A stretch of DNA of 15,431 nucleotides from an uncultured Bacilli bacterium (GTDB lineage: Bacteria > Bacillota_I > Bacilli_A > RF39 > UBA660): assembly GCA_947585885.1 (NCBI GenBank), contig CANPXI010000013.1:1-15431 (forward strand). The letters are read 5' to 3'. Shown piece by piece: positions 1 through 5,835 of the stretch. How positions within the stretch are numbered: the first letter of the stretch is position 1; each line of letters opens with the position of its first letter. The position numbers and the translations under genes are program-made. The notes below the pieces were generated by a model. The model worked only from the letters and a program-made list of their open reading frames with translations, made no database searches and had not been told where the DNA came from.

Positions 1-15
1 TATGAGAGTTAGTTT

Positions 16-63
16 TTAACCCCCCCCGAGTATCAAATTTTCGAAAGAGATTATTGTCTTCAT
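16..63 (-). pseudogene. Start of an unidentified gene, closed by a G8 tract (phase-off, decayed or mis-sequenced)
   Basis: An ATG at 63-61 follows a good SD (AAAGGAG, about 9 nt upstream) and a strong promoter. The reading runs MKTIISFENLILGGG and then meets TAA at 18-16. The stop comes directly after eight consecutive G (minus strand) at codons 13-15. With six or nine G the frame stays open to the window edge (continuing LKTNSH); with seven it stops three codons later. Such a promoter and SD are unlikely to serve a 15-aa peptide, so I read this as the 5' end of a longer gene whose frame depends on tract length. The family is not recognisable from 12-20 residues. Phase variation, simple decay and a homopolymer sequencing error all remain possible. 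Confidence 0.5.
20..27 (-). repeat. G8 homopolymer tract near a start codon
   Basis: Eight C on the plus strand (G on the coding strand) stand out in a very AT-rich region. They lie at codons 13-15 of the frame that starts at 63. Tracts of this kind are known contingency loci in several bacteria because slippage changes their length. Here the observed length puts the frame off. Confidence 0.8.
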
Positions 64-92
64 AGTTCTTCTCCTTTATTATTTACACTTAC

Positions 93-121
93 ATTTTAAT
101 ATTCTATATTATTATTGTCAA
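93..121 (-). promoter_or_regulatory. Sigma-A-like promoter of the G-tract gene
   Basis: TTGACA (121-116), a 17-bp spacer and TAAAAT (98-93) make a near-consensus promoter just downstream of the tsaD stop codon. It would start transcription around position 86, some 23 nt before the ATG at 63. It suggests the next gene is expressed independently of the tsa operon. No convincing terminator separates tsaD from it; only a weak AAAAG/CTTTT hairpin is seen. Confidence 0.6.
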
Positions 122-141
122 GAAAAGTTTTTTTATACCTT

Positions 142-1161
142 TTAATTTATATTTAAATAATCTAATACCTCATGACTACTAGCATTAACATCCAAATCAC
201 TAAACATATTATTCTTATAAAGAATATAAGCAGCAGCCCCTATCATAGTTGCATTATCTGTACAATATTGTTTTAATGGAACAGTTGCTTTAACATTAAT
301 ACTTTCACACATTTTAATAAGTTCTTCACGAATAAAACTATTAGATGCAACTCCTCCTGCTATACAAAGATTCTTAACATTATATTGTTCCAAAGCTTTC
401 TTAGTTTTCATAACTAAACTTTTAGTAACAGCATTTTGAAAAGAACAAGCTAAATCTTCTTTATTAATTTCTCCACCTCTTTGTTTAGTATTATGAACTA
501 AATTATTAACATAACTTTTAATTCCACTAAAACTAAAATTACAAGTTTCATCATTTAAAAGCTCTGGCATAGGGTAACTATCTTTACCCATTTTAGCAAG
601 TTTTTCTATATTAGGTCCTCCAGGATAAGGCATATCTAAAATTCTTGCAACCTTATCAAAACATTCACCAACTGCATCATCTAAAGTTTGTCCAATATAT
701 TTAAAACTACTTTCATTTTCCATATAAATTAAATCAGTGTGTCCCCCACTAATAATTAAAGAAATTAAAGGGTATTCTAAACTATTTCCAATATTATTCG
801 CGCATATATGGCCCATCATATGATTAACTTTAATAAATGGTTTATCATAAACTAAAGAAAGTGCTTTTGCTGCTTCAAGCCCAACTAATAAACTACCAAG
901 AAGTCCTGGACTATAAGTAGCCGCGATTGCATCCATATCACTTACTTTCATATTAGCCTTTTTAAGTGCTTCATCTATTACTAAAGTAATATTCTCTAAA
1001 TGTAAACGACTTGCTACTTCTGGTACAACTCCACCATATAACTTATGTGTATCTATCTGAGTATTAGTAGCTGTACTAATATCTTCTTTCCCATTTTTAA
1101 CAATACTAACACTTGTCTCATCACAACTACTTTCAATTGCTAAAATATAAATGTCTTTCAT
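142..1161 (-). CDS. tsaD: tRNA N6-adenosine threonylcarbamoyltransferase TsaD
   Basis: TsaD transfers the threonylcarbamoyl group from TC-AMP to A37 of ANN-decoding tRNAs, working with TsaB and TsaE in the cytoplasm. The 339-aa length is normal for the family (Kae1/Qri7/YgjD, ASKHA fold). Visible hallmarks are the N-terminal AIESSCDETS phosphate-binding loop (8-17), GGVVPEVASR (43-52), the metal-binding HMMGH (H114 and H118), SGGHTD (138-143), DDAVGE, the CIAGGVASN stretch (266-274) and CTDNATMIG near the C terminus with its metal-ligand Asp (about 302). The start ATG overlaps the rimI stop as ATGA, and GGAGG lies 7 nt upstream inside the end of rimI, which implies translational coupling. It is the last gene of the tsaE-tsaB-rimI-tsaD operon. 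Nothing essential is missing. Confidence 0.97.
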   Translation of the reverse strand: MKDIYILAIESSCDETSVSIVKNGKEDISTATNTQIDTHKLYGGVVPEVASRLHLENITLVIDEALKKANMKVSDMDAIAATYSPGLLGSLLVGLEAAKALSLVYDKPFIKVNHMMGHICANNIGNSLEYPLISLIISGGHTDLIYMENESSFKYIGQTLDDAVGECFDKVARILDMPYPGGPNIEKLAKMGKDSYPMPELLNDETCNFSFSGIKSYVNNLVHNTKQRGGEINKEDLACSFQNAVTKSLVMKTKKALEQYNVKNLCIAGGVASNSFIREELIKMCESINVKATVPLKQYCTDNATMIGAAAYILYKNNMFSDLDVNASSHEVLDYLNIN

Positions 1162-1496
1162 AAATACGCCTCCATAATTAAAGCATCATCATCTTTATAA
1201 TAATTTTTTCTAGTGTGAATAACTTCAAAATTAAACTTTTTATACAAATTAATAGCCGCTTCATTTTTACTTCTAACTTCAAGCATAAACTTTAACTTAT
1301 TACCTTTATACTTTTTAAAAATAAAACTCATTAACTCAGTAGCTATACCCTTTTTTCTAAACTCCATTTCAACATAAACGTTAGTTACATTTACTACATC
1401 AACTACTTCTTCAGTAGTAATATATCCTACTTCTTTATTACTTAAATAATAAACAAAATTAGTTTTATAATTACCAAGATCTACTTCTTTAATCAC
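1158..1496 (-). CDS. rimI: RimI-type GNAT N-acetyltransferase (short form)
   Basis: A GNAT acetyltransferase. RimI acetylates the N-terminal alanine of ribosomal protein S18 in E. coli; in Bacillota its rimI-like gene commonly sits with the tsa genes, as here. Motif A is clear: VEMEFRKKGIATELM (about 42-56) contains the R-x-x-G-x-A acetyl-CoA pyrophosphate loop. It is followed by the beta-5 strand FMLEVRSKNEAAINLYKKFNF, typical of RimI (R/N-xxAxxLYxKxGF). At 112 aa it is clearly shorter than the usual 145-160, and the missing part is the N-terminal substrate-binding region, so the substrate may differ. The start is GTG (1496-1494) with GAGGT 6 nt upstream. It overlaps the tsaB stop as GTGA, and its own stop overlaps the tsaD start. 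Confidence 0.88.
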   Translation of the reverse strand: MIKEVDLGNYKTNFVYYLSNKEVGYITTEEVVDVVNVTNVYVEMEFRKKGIATELMSFIFKKYKGNKLKFMLEVRSKNEAAINLYKKFNFEVIHTRKNYYKDDDALIMEAYL

Positions 1497-2038
1497 TTTT
1501 CTACCTCAATTTTCTTAACATAATTTGCTCTTACTAAATGAGGGTTAACACTTTCTTTTTCTAAAGCATAAAGAATTATTTTCTCAATATCTAAATTTTC
1601 TCCTACTATATATTTATTATTATAACTACTTATATCTGTTAAATAAACTTCTTCTTTTAGTTTTCCATCTACACATTCTTTAACATAATACCCCTTATTA
1701 TCTTCTATAATGGCTACTTTATCTTTATTTTCATCACTAACTAAATAAGCATCTAATGTACTAACTAAATAAATAGGTATATTTAAAGAATAAGCTATTG
1801 TCTTAGCTTCAGAAAGTCCAATTCTAAGTCCAGTAAAACTTCCTGGTCCATTAATAGCGACTATATTTTTAATATCACTAAAACTTACATTATTTTCTTT
1901 TAAAATACTTCTAATCATAGGCGCTAAAAAAACAGCATGAGAGTACTCACTTTCTTGTTCTTTCTTTATAACATTACCATCTTTATATAAACTTACAGTA
2001 ATAACTTCACCATGAGTATCAATAAATAAAGTATACAT
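1493..2038 (-). CDS. tsaB: tRNA threonylcarbamoyladenosine biosynthesis protein TsaB
   Basis: TsaB is the TsaD-like ASKHA partner that forms the TsaD-TsaB-TsaE complex for t6A synthesis; it lacks catalysis itself. The start MYTLFIDTHGE matches the family N terminus, and NGPGSFTGLRIG (63-74) is the signature motif, followed by an SEAKTIAYSLNIPIY stretch. I chose the ATG at 2038-2036, giving 181 aa, because AGGAGG lies 6 nt upstream; an in-frame ATG ten codons earlier would bury this SD. The length is below the usual 210-230 aa, so the C-terminal domain is reduced. The preceding gene tsaE ends 58 nt upstream, and the stop overlaps the rimI start by four bases. Confidence 0.94.
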   Translation of the reverse strand: MYTLFIDTHGEVITVSLYKDGNVIKKEQESEYSHAVFLAPMIRSILKENNVSFSDIKNIVAINGPGSFTGLRIGLSEAKTIAYSLNIPIYLVSTLDAYLVSDENKDKVAIIEDNKGYYVKECVDGKLKEEVYLTDISSYNNKYIVGENLDIEKIILYALEKESVNPHLVRANYVKKIEVEK

Positions 2039-2078
2039 AAAAGCCCTCCTACCCATATATTTTACCATTTTTTAAAGA

Positions 2079-2110
2079 CAAATAAAATAAAAAGAGTTAC
2101 AAAACTCTTT
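2079..2110 (-). terminator. Weak intrinsic terminator-like hairpin after tsaE
   Basis: AAAGAGT (2110-2104) and ACTCTTT (2097-2091) form a 7-bp stem with a 6-nt loop that overlaps the tsaE stop codon. It is followed by a T-rich tract to about 2079. The stem has only two G-C pairs, so it would at most attenuate read-through into tsaB. Confidence 0.35.
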
Positions 2111-2546
2111 GACATAAATCTTCGTATTCTTCTCCGTAAGGAGTAATAGTAAAAATTCTTTTGTTTTCATCCACTATCTTAATCTTAATATCTAATCTCT
2201 TTTTAGGAAGAATATCACTAATTAAATCAGCCCATTCAATAATAGTAACACCTTTTTTCTTAAAATATTCAGGTATCCCTAAATCTTCCTTAACTTCATT
2301 TAATCTATAAACATCCATATGAAAAAGTTTTAACTCTCCTTCATACTCTTTAATAATATTAAATGTTGGAGAAGTAATGTTTTCGTTTATTCCCATACTT
2401 TTAGCAAAAGCTTTAGTAAATAAAGTTTTTCCACTACCTAAATCTCCCTCTAGGCAAATTACCATATTAGGAAATTTTTCACTTTCAATATTTTGAGCAA
2501 GTTCAATAGTATCCATATCACTATTTGAAGTAATCTTATAATTCAT
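2097..2546 (-). CDS. tsaE: tRNA threonylcarbamoyladenosine biosynthesis ATPase TsaE
   Basis: TsaE is the P-loop ATPase (YdiB/YjeE family) that drives turnover of the TsaB-TsaD complex in t6A synthesis. The Walker A motif LEGDLGSGKT (about 32-41) is intact, followed by the family hallmarks SPTFNIIKEY, FHMDVYRL and IIEWAD. I chose the ATG at 2546-2544 (149 aa) because AGGTGA lies about 5 nt upstream. The in-frame GTG three codons earlier is itself part of that SD. It is the first gene of the operon, behind a plausible sigma-A promoter, and is divergent from the cotJ operon. Confidence 0.95.
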   Translation of the reverse strand: MNYKITSNSDMDTIELAQNIESEKFPNMVICLEGDLGSGKTLFTKAFAKSMGINENITSPTFNIIKEYEGELKLFHMDVYRLNEVKEDLGIPEYFKKKGVTIIEWADLISDILPKKRLDIKIKIVDENKRIFTITPYGEEYEDLCQRVL

Positions 2547-2564
2547 TTTATTCACCTATTTTTT

Positions 2565-2593
2565 ATTTTACATTACTGCTTATTTTAATTCAA
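2565..2593 (-). promoter_or_regulatory. Candidate sigma-A promoter of the tsaE-tsaB-rimI-tsaD operon
   Basis: TTGAAT (2593-2588), 17 bp and TAAAAT (2570-2565) lie just upstream of tsaE. Transcription would start near 2558 and give a leader of about 12 nt. The -35 box matches 4/6 and the -10 box 5/6. The rest of the divergent gap (2594-2666) shows no convincing sporulation sigma-factor promoter for cotJ. Confidence 0.45.
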
Positions 2594-2680
2594 TATATAA
2601 CTGTTAAATTTACACTAAAAATAAACATTAGCCCTTACTATAAAGAATAAAGTACATAAAATACACAAGGAGGGATAAAA

Positions 2681-3190
2681 ATGTATTATGACGAAAGAGA
2701 TAATTTAACTAATATTTATGATGAAACAAATAAATATGAAAACAAATTATCTAATGAAGAAACTAAAATATGGGATACAGATCTTTTACTTAATATCGAT
2801 AACATAAATATAAATAACTTTAGAAAAACAAGTGATGCTTTATTTACAGCAAAAGAAGGTTTAAATAAAGGTAACATGTTTAAAGGTATTTACGTTCCAT
2901 ATAAAAACTATGTATATAATGTAGTTGTAAAAGGAGATAAAGATGAACTACTTCTAAAAATACAAGAACTTTCATTTAAAGTAGTTGATTTAACTTTATA
3001 TTTAGACGTAAATAGTAATGATTTAGAAATGTATAAAGAATTCAAAAAAACTGTAGAAGAACTTAAAAAGTATAAAGAAATGTATGAAAAGAACTATGGC
3101 CCACTATGCGTAACTGAAACAGAATACTATAACACTTATATGTGGACTAAAGACCCATGGCCATGGGTAAACGAAGGGGGTAAGAAATAA
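2681..3190 (+). CDS. CotJA-CotJB fused spore coat protein
   Basis: In Bacillus, cotJA, cotJB and cotJC are three separate genes of one sigma-E operon whose products join the inner spore coat. This 169-aa protein holds two of them. Residues about 55-78 (FTAKEGLNKGNMFKGIYVPY and on) match the CotJA core (SP-x-EAL-x-x-GT-[LV]-[WF]-x-x-L-x-x-PY). Residues about 87-169 are CotJB: LLLKIQELSFKVVDLTLYLD, an E/K-rich helix, YGPL, and the C-terminal DPWPWVNEG. The first 50 residues are polar, Asn/Asp-rich and match nothing I know. The start ATG follows AAGGAGGG by 6 nt. The stop overlaps the cotJC start as TAATG. No frameshift is needed, so this looks like a true fusion rather than an artefact. Confidence 0.85.
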   Translation: MYYDERDNLTNIYDETNKYENKLSNEETKIWDTDLLLNIDNININNFRKTSDALFTAKEGLNKGNMFKGIYVPYKNYVYNVVVKGDKDELLLKIQELSFKVVDLTLYLDVNSNDLEMYKEFKKTVEELKKYKEMYEKNYGPLCVTETEYYNTYMWTKDPWPWVNEGGKK

Positions 3191-3396
3191 TGTTTAAATA
3201 TGAGAAAATGTTAGAATACCCAATTAATATAAGAAAAAAAGATATAAGAATGGCAAAACTTTTAAATGAGCAACTAGGTGGAGCTAATGGCGAACTTGCT
3301 GCTTCTATAAGATATTTATGTCAAAGATTTACTATGCCAGATGAAAAAGGAAGAGCATTGCTATCTGATATTGGAACCGAGGAATTAGTACAATAA
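3190..3396 (+). pseudogene. cotJC: cotJC 5' fragment, split by the prophage
   Basis: CotJC is a manganese-catalase-like spore coat protein of about 190 aa. This reading has only 68 aa: MFKYEKMLEYPINIRKKD at the start, GGANGELAASIRYLCQRFTMPD in the middle, and LLSDIGTEEL at the end. It then runs VQ-stop. The family continues DIGTEE-[LF]-AHLEM, so homology is lost right at the conserved metal-binding E..H region. What follows is noncoding DNA and then phage lysis genes. I infer that the prophage attachment site lies in the codons for GTEEL (about 3373-3388) and that the rest of cotJC lies at the other end of the prophage. As it stands, the product lacks most of the ferritin-like four-helix bundle and cannot be a working catalase. 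Confidence 0.88.
3373..3388 (+). other. Inferred prophage attachment site (att half-junction) in cotJC
   Basis: Homology to CotJC ends within or just after the GGA ACC GAG GAA TTA codons, so the recombination core should fall here. Only one end of the element is visible, so the core cannot be defined. A large serine recombinase would share only 2-3 bp, a tyrosine integrase more. Confidence 0.6.
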
Positions 3397-3477
3397 TGTT
3401 ATAATAATAATTTACTACATACCAATGAAATTTAAATTAAATTATTTAAAAGTTAAGCAAAATGTGATACACTCTAA

Positions 3478-3546
3478 TTAAGGAGTGTGTTTTAAAAATT
3501 TTATATATACTATAAATTTTCCTAGTTTAACATATAAAATTATCAC
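3478..3546 (-). CDS. Possible 22-aa hydrophobic peptide
   Basis: A GTG (3546-3544) follows a full-length SD (AGGAGGTGA, 4 nt spacing) and opens a 22-codon frame, MIILYVKLGKFIVYIKFLKH and two more residues. It is hydrophobic and basic, like many small membrane peptides, including type I toxins. The SD lies between the arms of the inverted repeat ATCACAAA/TTTGTGAT, so it would sit in a hairpin loop. No clear promoter or antisense RNA is visible. The frame is short enough to arise by chance in AT-rich DNA; only the strong SD supports it. Confidence 0.25.
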   Translation of the reverse strand: MIILYVKLGKFIVYIKFLKHTP

Positions 3547-3585
3547 AAAATCACCTCCTACTTCTTTGTGATTACATTTTGCTTT

Positions 3586-3610
3586 TTCAAGCAAATCACA
3601 TTTGCTTGAA
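3586..3610. repeat. Perfect 11-bp inverted repeat, 3-nt loop
   Basis: TTCAAGCAAAT and ATTTGCTTGAA flank CAC. On the minus strand it is followed by A-tracts rather than T, so it is not a terminator for the endolysin. It could be an operator or recombinase accessory site near the prophage end, or a weak plus-strand hairpin. Confidence 0.55.
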
Positions 3611-3635
3611 TTAGTATTTAAGAATTTACACCCAT

Positions 3636-3687
3636 AAAAAAAAGAAGAGTAAGTAAATACTTTAATTAGTACTACTTACTCTCTTTT
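3636..3687 (-). terminator. Intrinsic terminator of the phage lysis/late operon
   Basis: On the minus strand GAGTAAGTA (3647-3655) pairs with TACTTACTC (3673-3681); the stem is extended by further A-T pairs and one mismatch and is followed by a run of eight T (3643-3636). It lies just past the endolysin stop codon. It would also protect the interrupted cotJC region from phage late transcription. Confidence 0.8.
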
Positions 3688-3690
3688 ATT

Positions 3691-4467
3691 TTATATCTTT
3701 TTTATTTGACTTCTTGATACCCAACCTCTATCTCCGTCTCCTTGTACTTTTCCTTTTGATATATGATATGGTCTTGGACGTGATAAATCAGTTTTTATTG
3801 TTACATATCTTATATTATCTGGGTCATTTATATCACCTGTATATGGTGAAGTACTAGCACCACCACCATAACTATCAGCTGTTGCAACACCATTTAGAAC
3901 TAATACCTTATCTCCTACGTTTATATCTTCTGTAGGTGTTGGTTCTGGAGTTGGTGTTGGAGTTTCAGCAAGTTTTTTATTAACTTCACTTGCTATATAT
4001 GGGAATTTACTTTGTAAGTAAGGTCCCGGACAAGTTGTAGCTATAAACATATTATGTCTTGTTAAGTTTCCATTTGCATCTCCTGTATAATTTAATTTAG
4101 AAATACCATTACGTTTACATATATCAACACATAAATCTATTAATTTAACTAGTGCTGTATCAGAAACATGCCAGTTAGTATTTGTTCCTCCATCATTAGC
4201 TACTTCGATAGTTACTGCTCTATTATCATTAGCTGAATTACTAGAAGTCCATGCTCTGTTACATTCTTCTACATATAAACCAACTCTACCATCTGAACCT
4301 ATTCCATAGTTAGCACTTGCTTCCCTATTCATAAAAACATTTCCACAAGTTTCTACACTTAAATTACCTGCCATATGGTGTATAGTTATTTTATCTATTT
4401 TATGATTTCTAGGTTTATTACAATTTGGTGATAATTTAGTATAATTAACTAATTTACTATTACTCAT
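3691..4467 (-). CDS. Endolysin: N-acetylmuramoyl-L-alanine amidase (Amidase_2) with C-terminal wall-binding-like domain
   Basis: The protein cuts the amide bond between MurNAc and L-Ala of peptidoglycan at the end of the lytic cycle. Residues about 22-160 form an Amidase_2/PGRP domain: KITIHHMAG with the first zinc His (about 30), TIEVANDGG, and the other zinc ligands in LTRHNM (His about 138) and TTCPGP (Cys about 146). A proline-threonine linker PTPTPEPTPTED (170-181) joins a C-terminal domain (182-258) that starts INVGDKVLVLNG and ends GWVSRSQIKKI, SH3-like in appearance and probably wall-binding. I chose the ATG at 4467-4465 (258 aa): GGAGG lies 9 nt upstream, and an in-frame start seven codons earlier has no SD. 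No signal peptide is seen, so release would need the holin. Confidence 0.93.
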   Translation of the reverse strand: MSNSKLVNYTKLSPNCNKPRNHKIDKITIHHMAGNLSVETCGNVFMNREASANYGIGSDGRVGLYVEECNRAWTSSNSANDNRAVTIEVANDGGTNTNWHVSDTALVKLIDLCVDICKRNGISKLNYTGDANGNLTRHNMFIATTCPGPYLQSKFPYIASEVNKKLAETPTPTPEPTPTEDINVGDKVLVLNGVATADSYGGGASTSPYTGDINDPDNIRYVTIKTDLSRPRPYHISKGKVQGDGDRGWVSRSQIKKI

Positions 4468-4579
4468 CTTCTCCTGCCTCCTTTCCATTAAATAATTCTT
4501 CTTCTGTTTTTTTTGTTATTTCGTCTAATTTTAATTTGTCTTCTTCTTTTATTGTTCCTTCACTTTTTACTTCTTCCAT
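4460..4579 (-). CDS. Small acidic hypothetical phage protein (39 aa)
   Basis: This short frame, MEEVKSEGTIKEEDKLKLDE and 19 more residues, has a strong SD (AAGGAGGA, about 7 nt before the ATG). It fits tightly between the holin-like gene and the endolysin, and its stop overlaps the endolysin start region by 8 nt, so it can couple translation. It is highly charged (Glu/Lys), lacks any membrane segment and is predicted to be helical. I do not recognise a family. A role in lysis timing or only in coupling is possible. Confidence 0.6.
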   Translation of the reverse strand: MEEVKSEGTIKEEDKLKLDEITKKTEEELFNGKEAGEDE

Positions 4580-4592
4580 TTCTTATTCCTCC

Positions 4593-4913
4593 TTATTTAT
4601 CAATCTTTTCTTTTGTTTCAGTTGAATCTAAATTGCTGAAGCTTTTAAATATTTTATCTTCAAATGCTTTGTAAATAGTATCTGCTCCTAAAAATGTCAC
4701 CAAGCCTACCCATAATGAATTTAAGATACTTAATTCAGTAAAACTTAAACTAAATAATGTTCCTACTATCATAGAAGTAACAAAAGATACTAATACAATT
4801 ATTTTGCTGTTTTTAAATTTAAATCCTTCCTTAATTTTTTGTACTATACCAGTACTTACAATACCGCTTGCAATTCCCACTATTAAGACTTGCTTTAACA
4901 ATTCAATGTTCAT
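4593..4913 (-). CDS. Putative holin
   Basis: This 106-aa membrane protein lies one small gene before the endolysin, the usual place for a holin that permeabilises the membrane for amidase release. Three hydrophobic segments are visible: about 8-26 (VLIVGIASGIVSTGIV), 38-58 (IIVLVSFVTSMIVGTLF) and 63-81 (ILNSLWVGLVTFLGADTIY). A charged C-terminal tail (about 82-106) follows, as in class I holins. The SD AAAGGAG is somewhat distant from the ATG (about 11 nt), which may keep expression low. The call rests on topology and position; I do not see a diagnostic family motif. Confidence 0.72.
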   Translation of the reverse strand: MNIELLKQVLIVGIASGIVSTGIVQKIKEGFKFKNSKIIVLVSFVTSMIVGTLFSLSFTELSILNSLWVGLVTFLGADTIYKAFEDKIFKSFSNLDSTETKEKIDK

Positions 4914-4938
4914 AATTTTTCACTCTCCTTTTCCATAT

Positions 4939-4960
4939 AAAAAAACAACCTATTGGCGTT
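4939..4960 (-). terminator. Possible partial terminator between the two membrane-protein genes
   Basis: AACGCC-AATA-GGTTGTT (4960-4944) folds into a short hairpin with one bulge, followed by seven T. It overlaps the stop of the upstream gene and could reduce transcription of the holin and endolysin. Confidence 0.35.
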
Positions 4961-5340
4961 TATTTCATTAACTTATCCCACTTTTTATGTATATAAGAAT
5001 TTTGCTTTAAATCCTGAGTATAATGGTCATAACATTCTCCCATTCTTTCTTTTATTGTTTCATCTAATTCAAGTCCATTTTCTAAATCATTAAAACACCT
5101 GACAAGAAAGTTTTGGCATTGTGCTATGTCCATCTTTTTTACTTCCATTTTTACTTCTTTTATATCTTCTCTAGTTGCTAATATTTCATTTTTAAGTTCT
5201 TTATTTAAAGGCTCTATATTCTTTATTATTTGATTTTTTAATACTTTATTAGCTAAAACTAAAATAGTTCCACCTGCAGTTATAAAAGCTGCTAGAAACA
5301 CCAAAATTTCTTTTATAAAACCTAATGTTATATTTTCCAT
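4960..5340 (-). CDS. Small phage membrane protein with coiled coil, lysis module
   Basis: A 126-aa protein with one N-terminal membrane segment (about 8-33, FIKEILVFLAAFITAGGTILVLANK), a charged helix with heptad character (about 40-72) and a conserved-looking C-terminal part (CQNFLVRCFNDLENG, YDHYTQDLKQNSYIHKKWDKLM). The C-terminal pattern NFLVR-x-x-x-D-x-E-x-G and NSYIHKKWxKL recurs, as I recall, in proteins beside holins in phages of Bacillota. A helper or antagonist of the holin (XhlA-like role) is an inference from topology and position. The SD GGAGG stands about 6 nt before the ATG. Confidence 0.65.
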   Translation of the reverse strand: MENITLGFIKEILVFLAAFITAGGTILVLANKVLKNQIIKNIEPLNKELKNEILATREDIKEVKMEVKKMDIAQCQNFLVRCFNDLENGLELDETIKERMGECYDHYTQDLKQNSYIHKKWDKLMK

Positions 5341-5353
5341 TCTTTCCTCCCTA

Positions 5354-5812
5354 TTAATTTTTTGTATATTCTAATATGCATAAAACTTGATAATGTGTAT
5401 AATTGGTAGATGCTGTACCTATATCTATATGATCTTTAAAACCTCTAATTTGAAACGGTGCATTTTGAAATGCATTTATAGTTCCATGATAAGGCATATT
5501 AAAATAACAACTATCATTAGTTGCCCTACCAATACATGAAATTATTTCATCTATATTAGAAATGTTATGATTTACAACTTTATTAGTGCTATTAGAAGGC
5601 ATATTACCACAATCTATAACCTTTCTATAAATAGGTTTACCATCTACCCACACTTTATTAGTTAGTGTTTCATTATAAGAATATACATCTTTATTATTTG
5701 ATAATTCATTTATTATTTCGCTTAATAATTTTTTACTTGAATCAGTTTTAAATTCATGTAATATTGATTCACTACTTAATACATCGTTATTATTAAATTT
5801 ATATATAGCCAT
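5354..5812 (-). CDS. Phage tail-tip / receptor-binding protein, fibre C-terminal type
   Basis: The 152-aa product starts MAIYKFNNN, which it shares with the next gene upstream. Residues about 43-67 (YSYNETLTNKVWVDGKPIYRK) match the small beta-rich domain (N-x-x-WxDGKPIYRK) found at the ends of many phage tail and fibre proteins of gut Bacillota. The C terminus (HYQVLCILEYTKN) looks like the last strand of a trimeric fibre tip. It most likely binds the host surface or completes the tail tip. No SD is visible upstream of the ATG, unlike nearly all genes in this window; translation may depend on the upstream gene. Confidence 0.6.
   Translation of the reverse strand: MAIYKFNNNDVLSSESILHEFKTDSSKKLLSEIINELSNNKDVYSYNETLTNKVWVDGKPIYRKVIDCGNMPSNSTNKVVNHNISNIDEIISCIGRATNDSCYFNMPYHGTINAFQNAPFQIRGFKDHIDIGTASTNYTHYQVLCILEYTKN
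5787..5812. repeat. 26-bp direct repeat, copy 1 (start of fibre gene)
   Basis: This stretch covers the first codons of the gene (MAIYKFNNN). It is identical in 25 of 26 positions to 6221-6246 at the start of the next fibre gene, in the same orientation. The copies lie 434 bp apart. Confidence 0.85.
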
Positions 5813-5835
5813 TTTTATAATGTTGGTTAAAATAA

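Larger units (their letters stand above)
3397..3690. other. Non-coding end of the prophage next to the junction
   Basis: This 294-base AT-rich stretch has no long ORF. It holds an ACACTC/GAGTGT hairpin (3469-3488), an 8-bp inverted repeat ATCACAAA/TTTGTGAT (3542-3549 and 3565-3572), a perfect 11-bp palindrome (3586-3610), a possible 22-codon peptide on the minus strand (3478-3546) and the endolysin terminator (3636-3687). Confidence 0.6.

Noticed and set aside
1..63. Assigning a protein family to the G-tract gene
   Set aside because: Only 12 residues precede the tract and about six follow in the open frames; this is too little for any family call.
2637..2663. Sigma-K-like promoter (AC, 16 bp, CATAAAATA) before the cotJ operon
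   Set aside because: The start of transcription would fall at about 2670, inside the SD (2667-2674), so the mRNA would lack its ribosome-binding site. cotJ is sigma-E-dependent in Bacillus, and no good sigma-E site was found either.
3586..3610. 11-bp palindrome as the endolysin terminator
   Set aside because: On the minus strand it is followed by A-rich sequence, not T. The hairpin at 3636-3687 has the required T run and lies directly after the stop codon.
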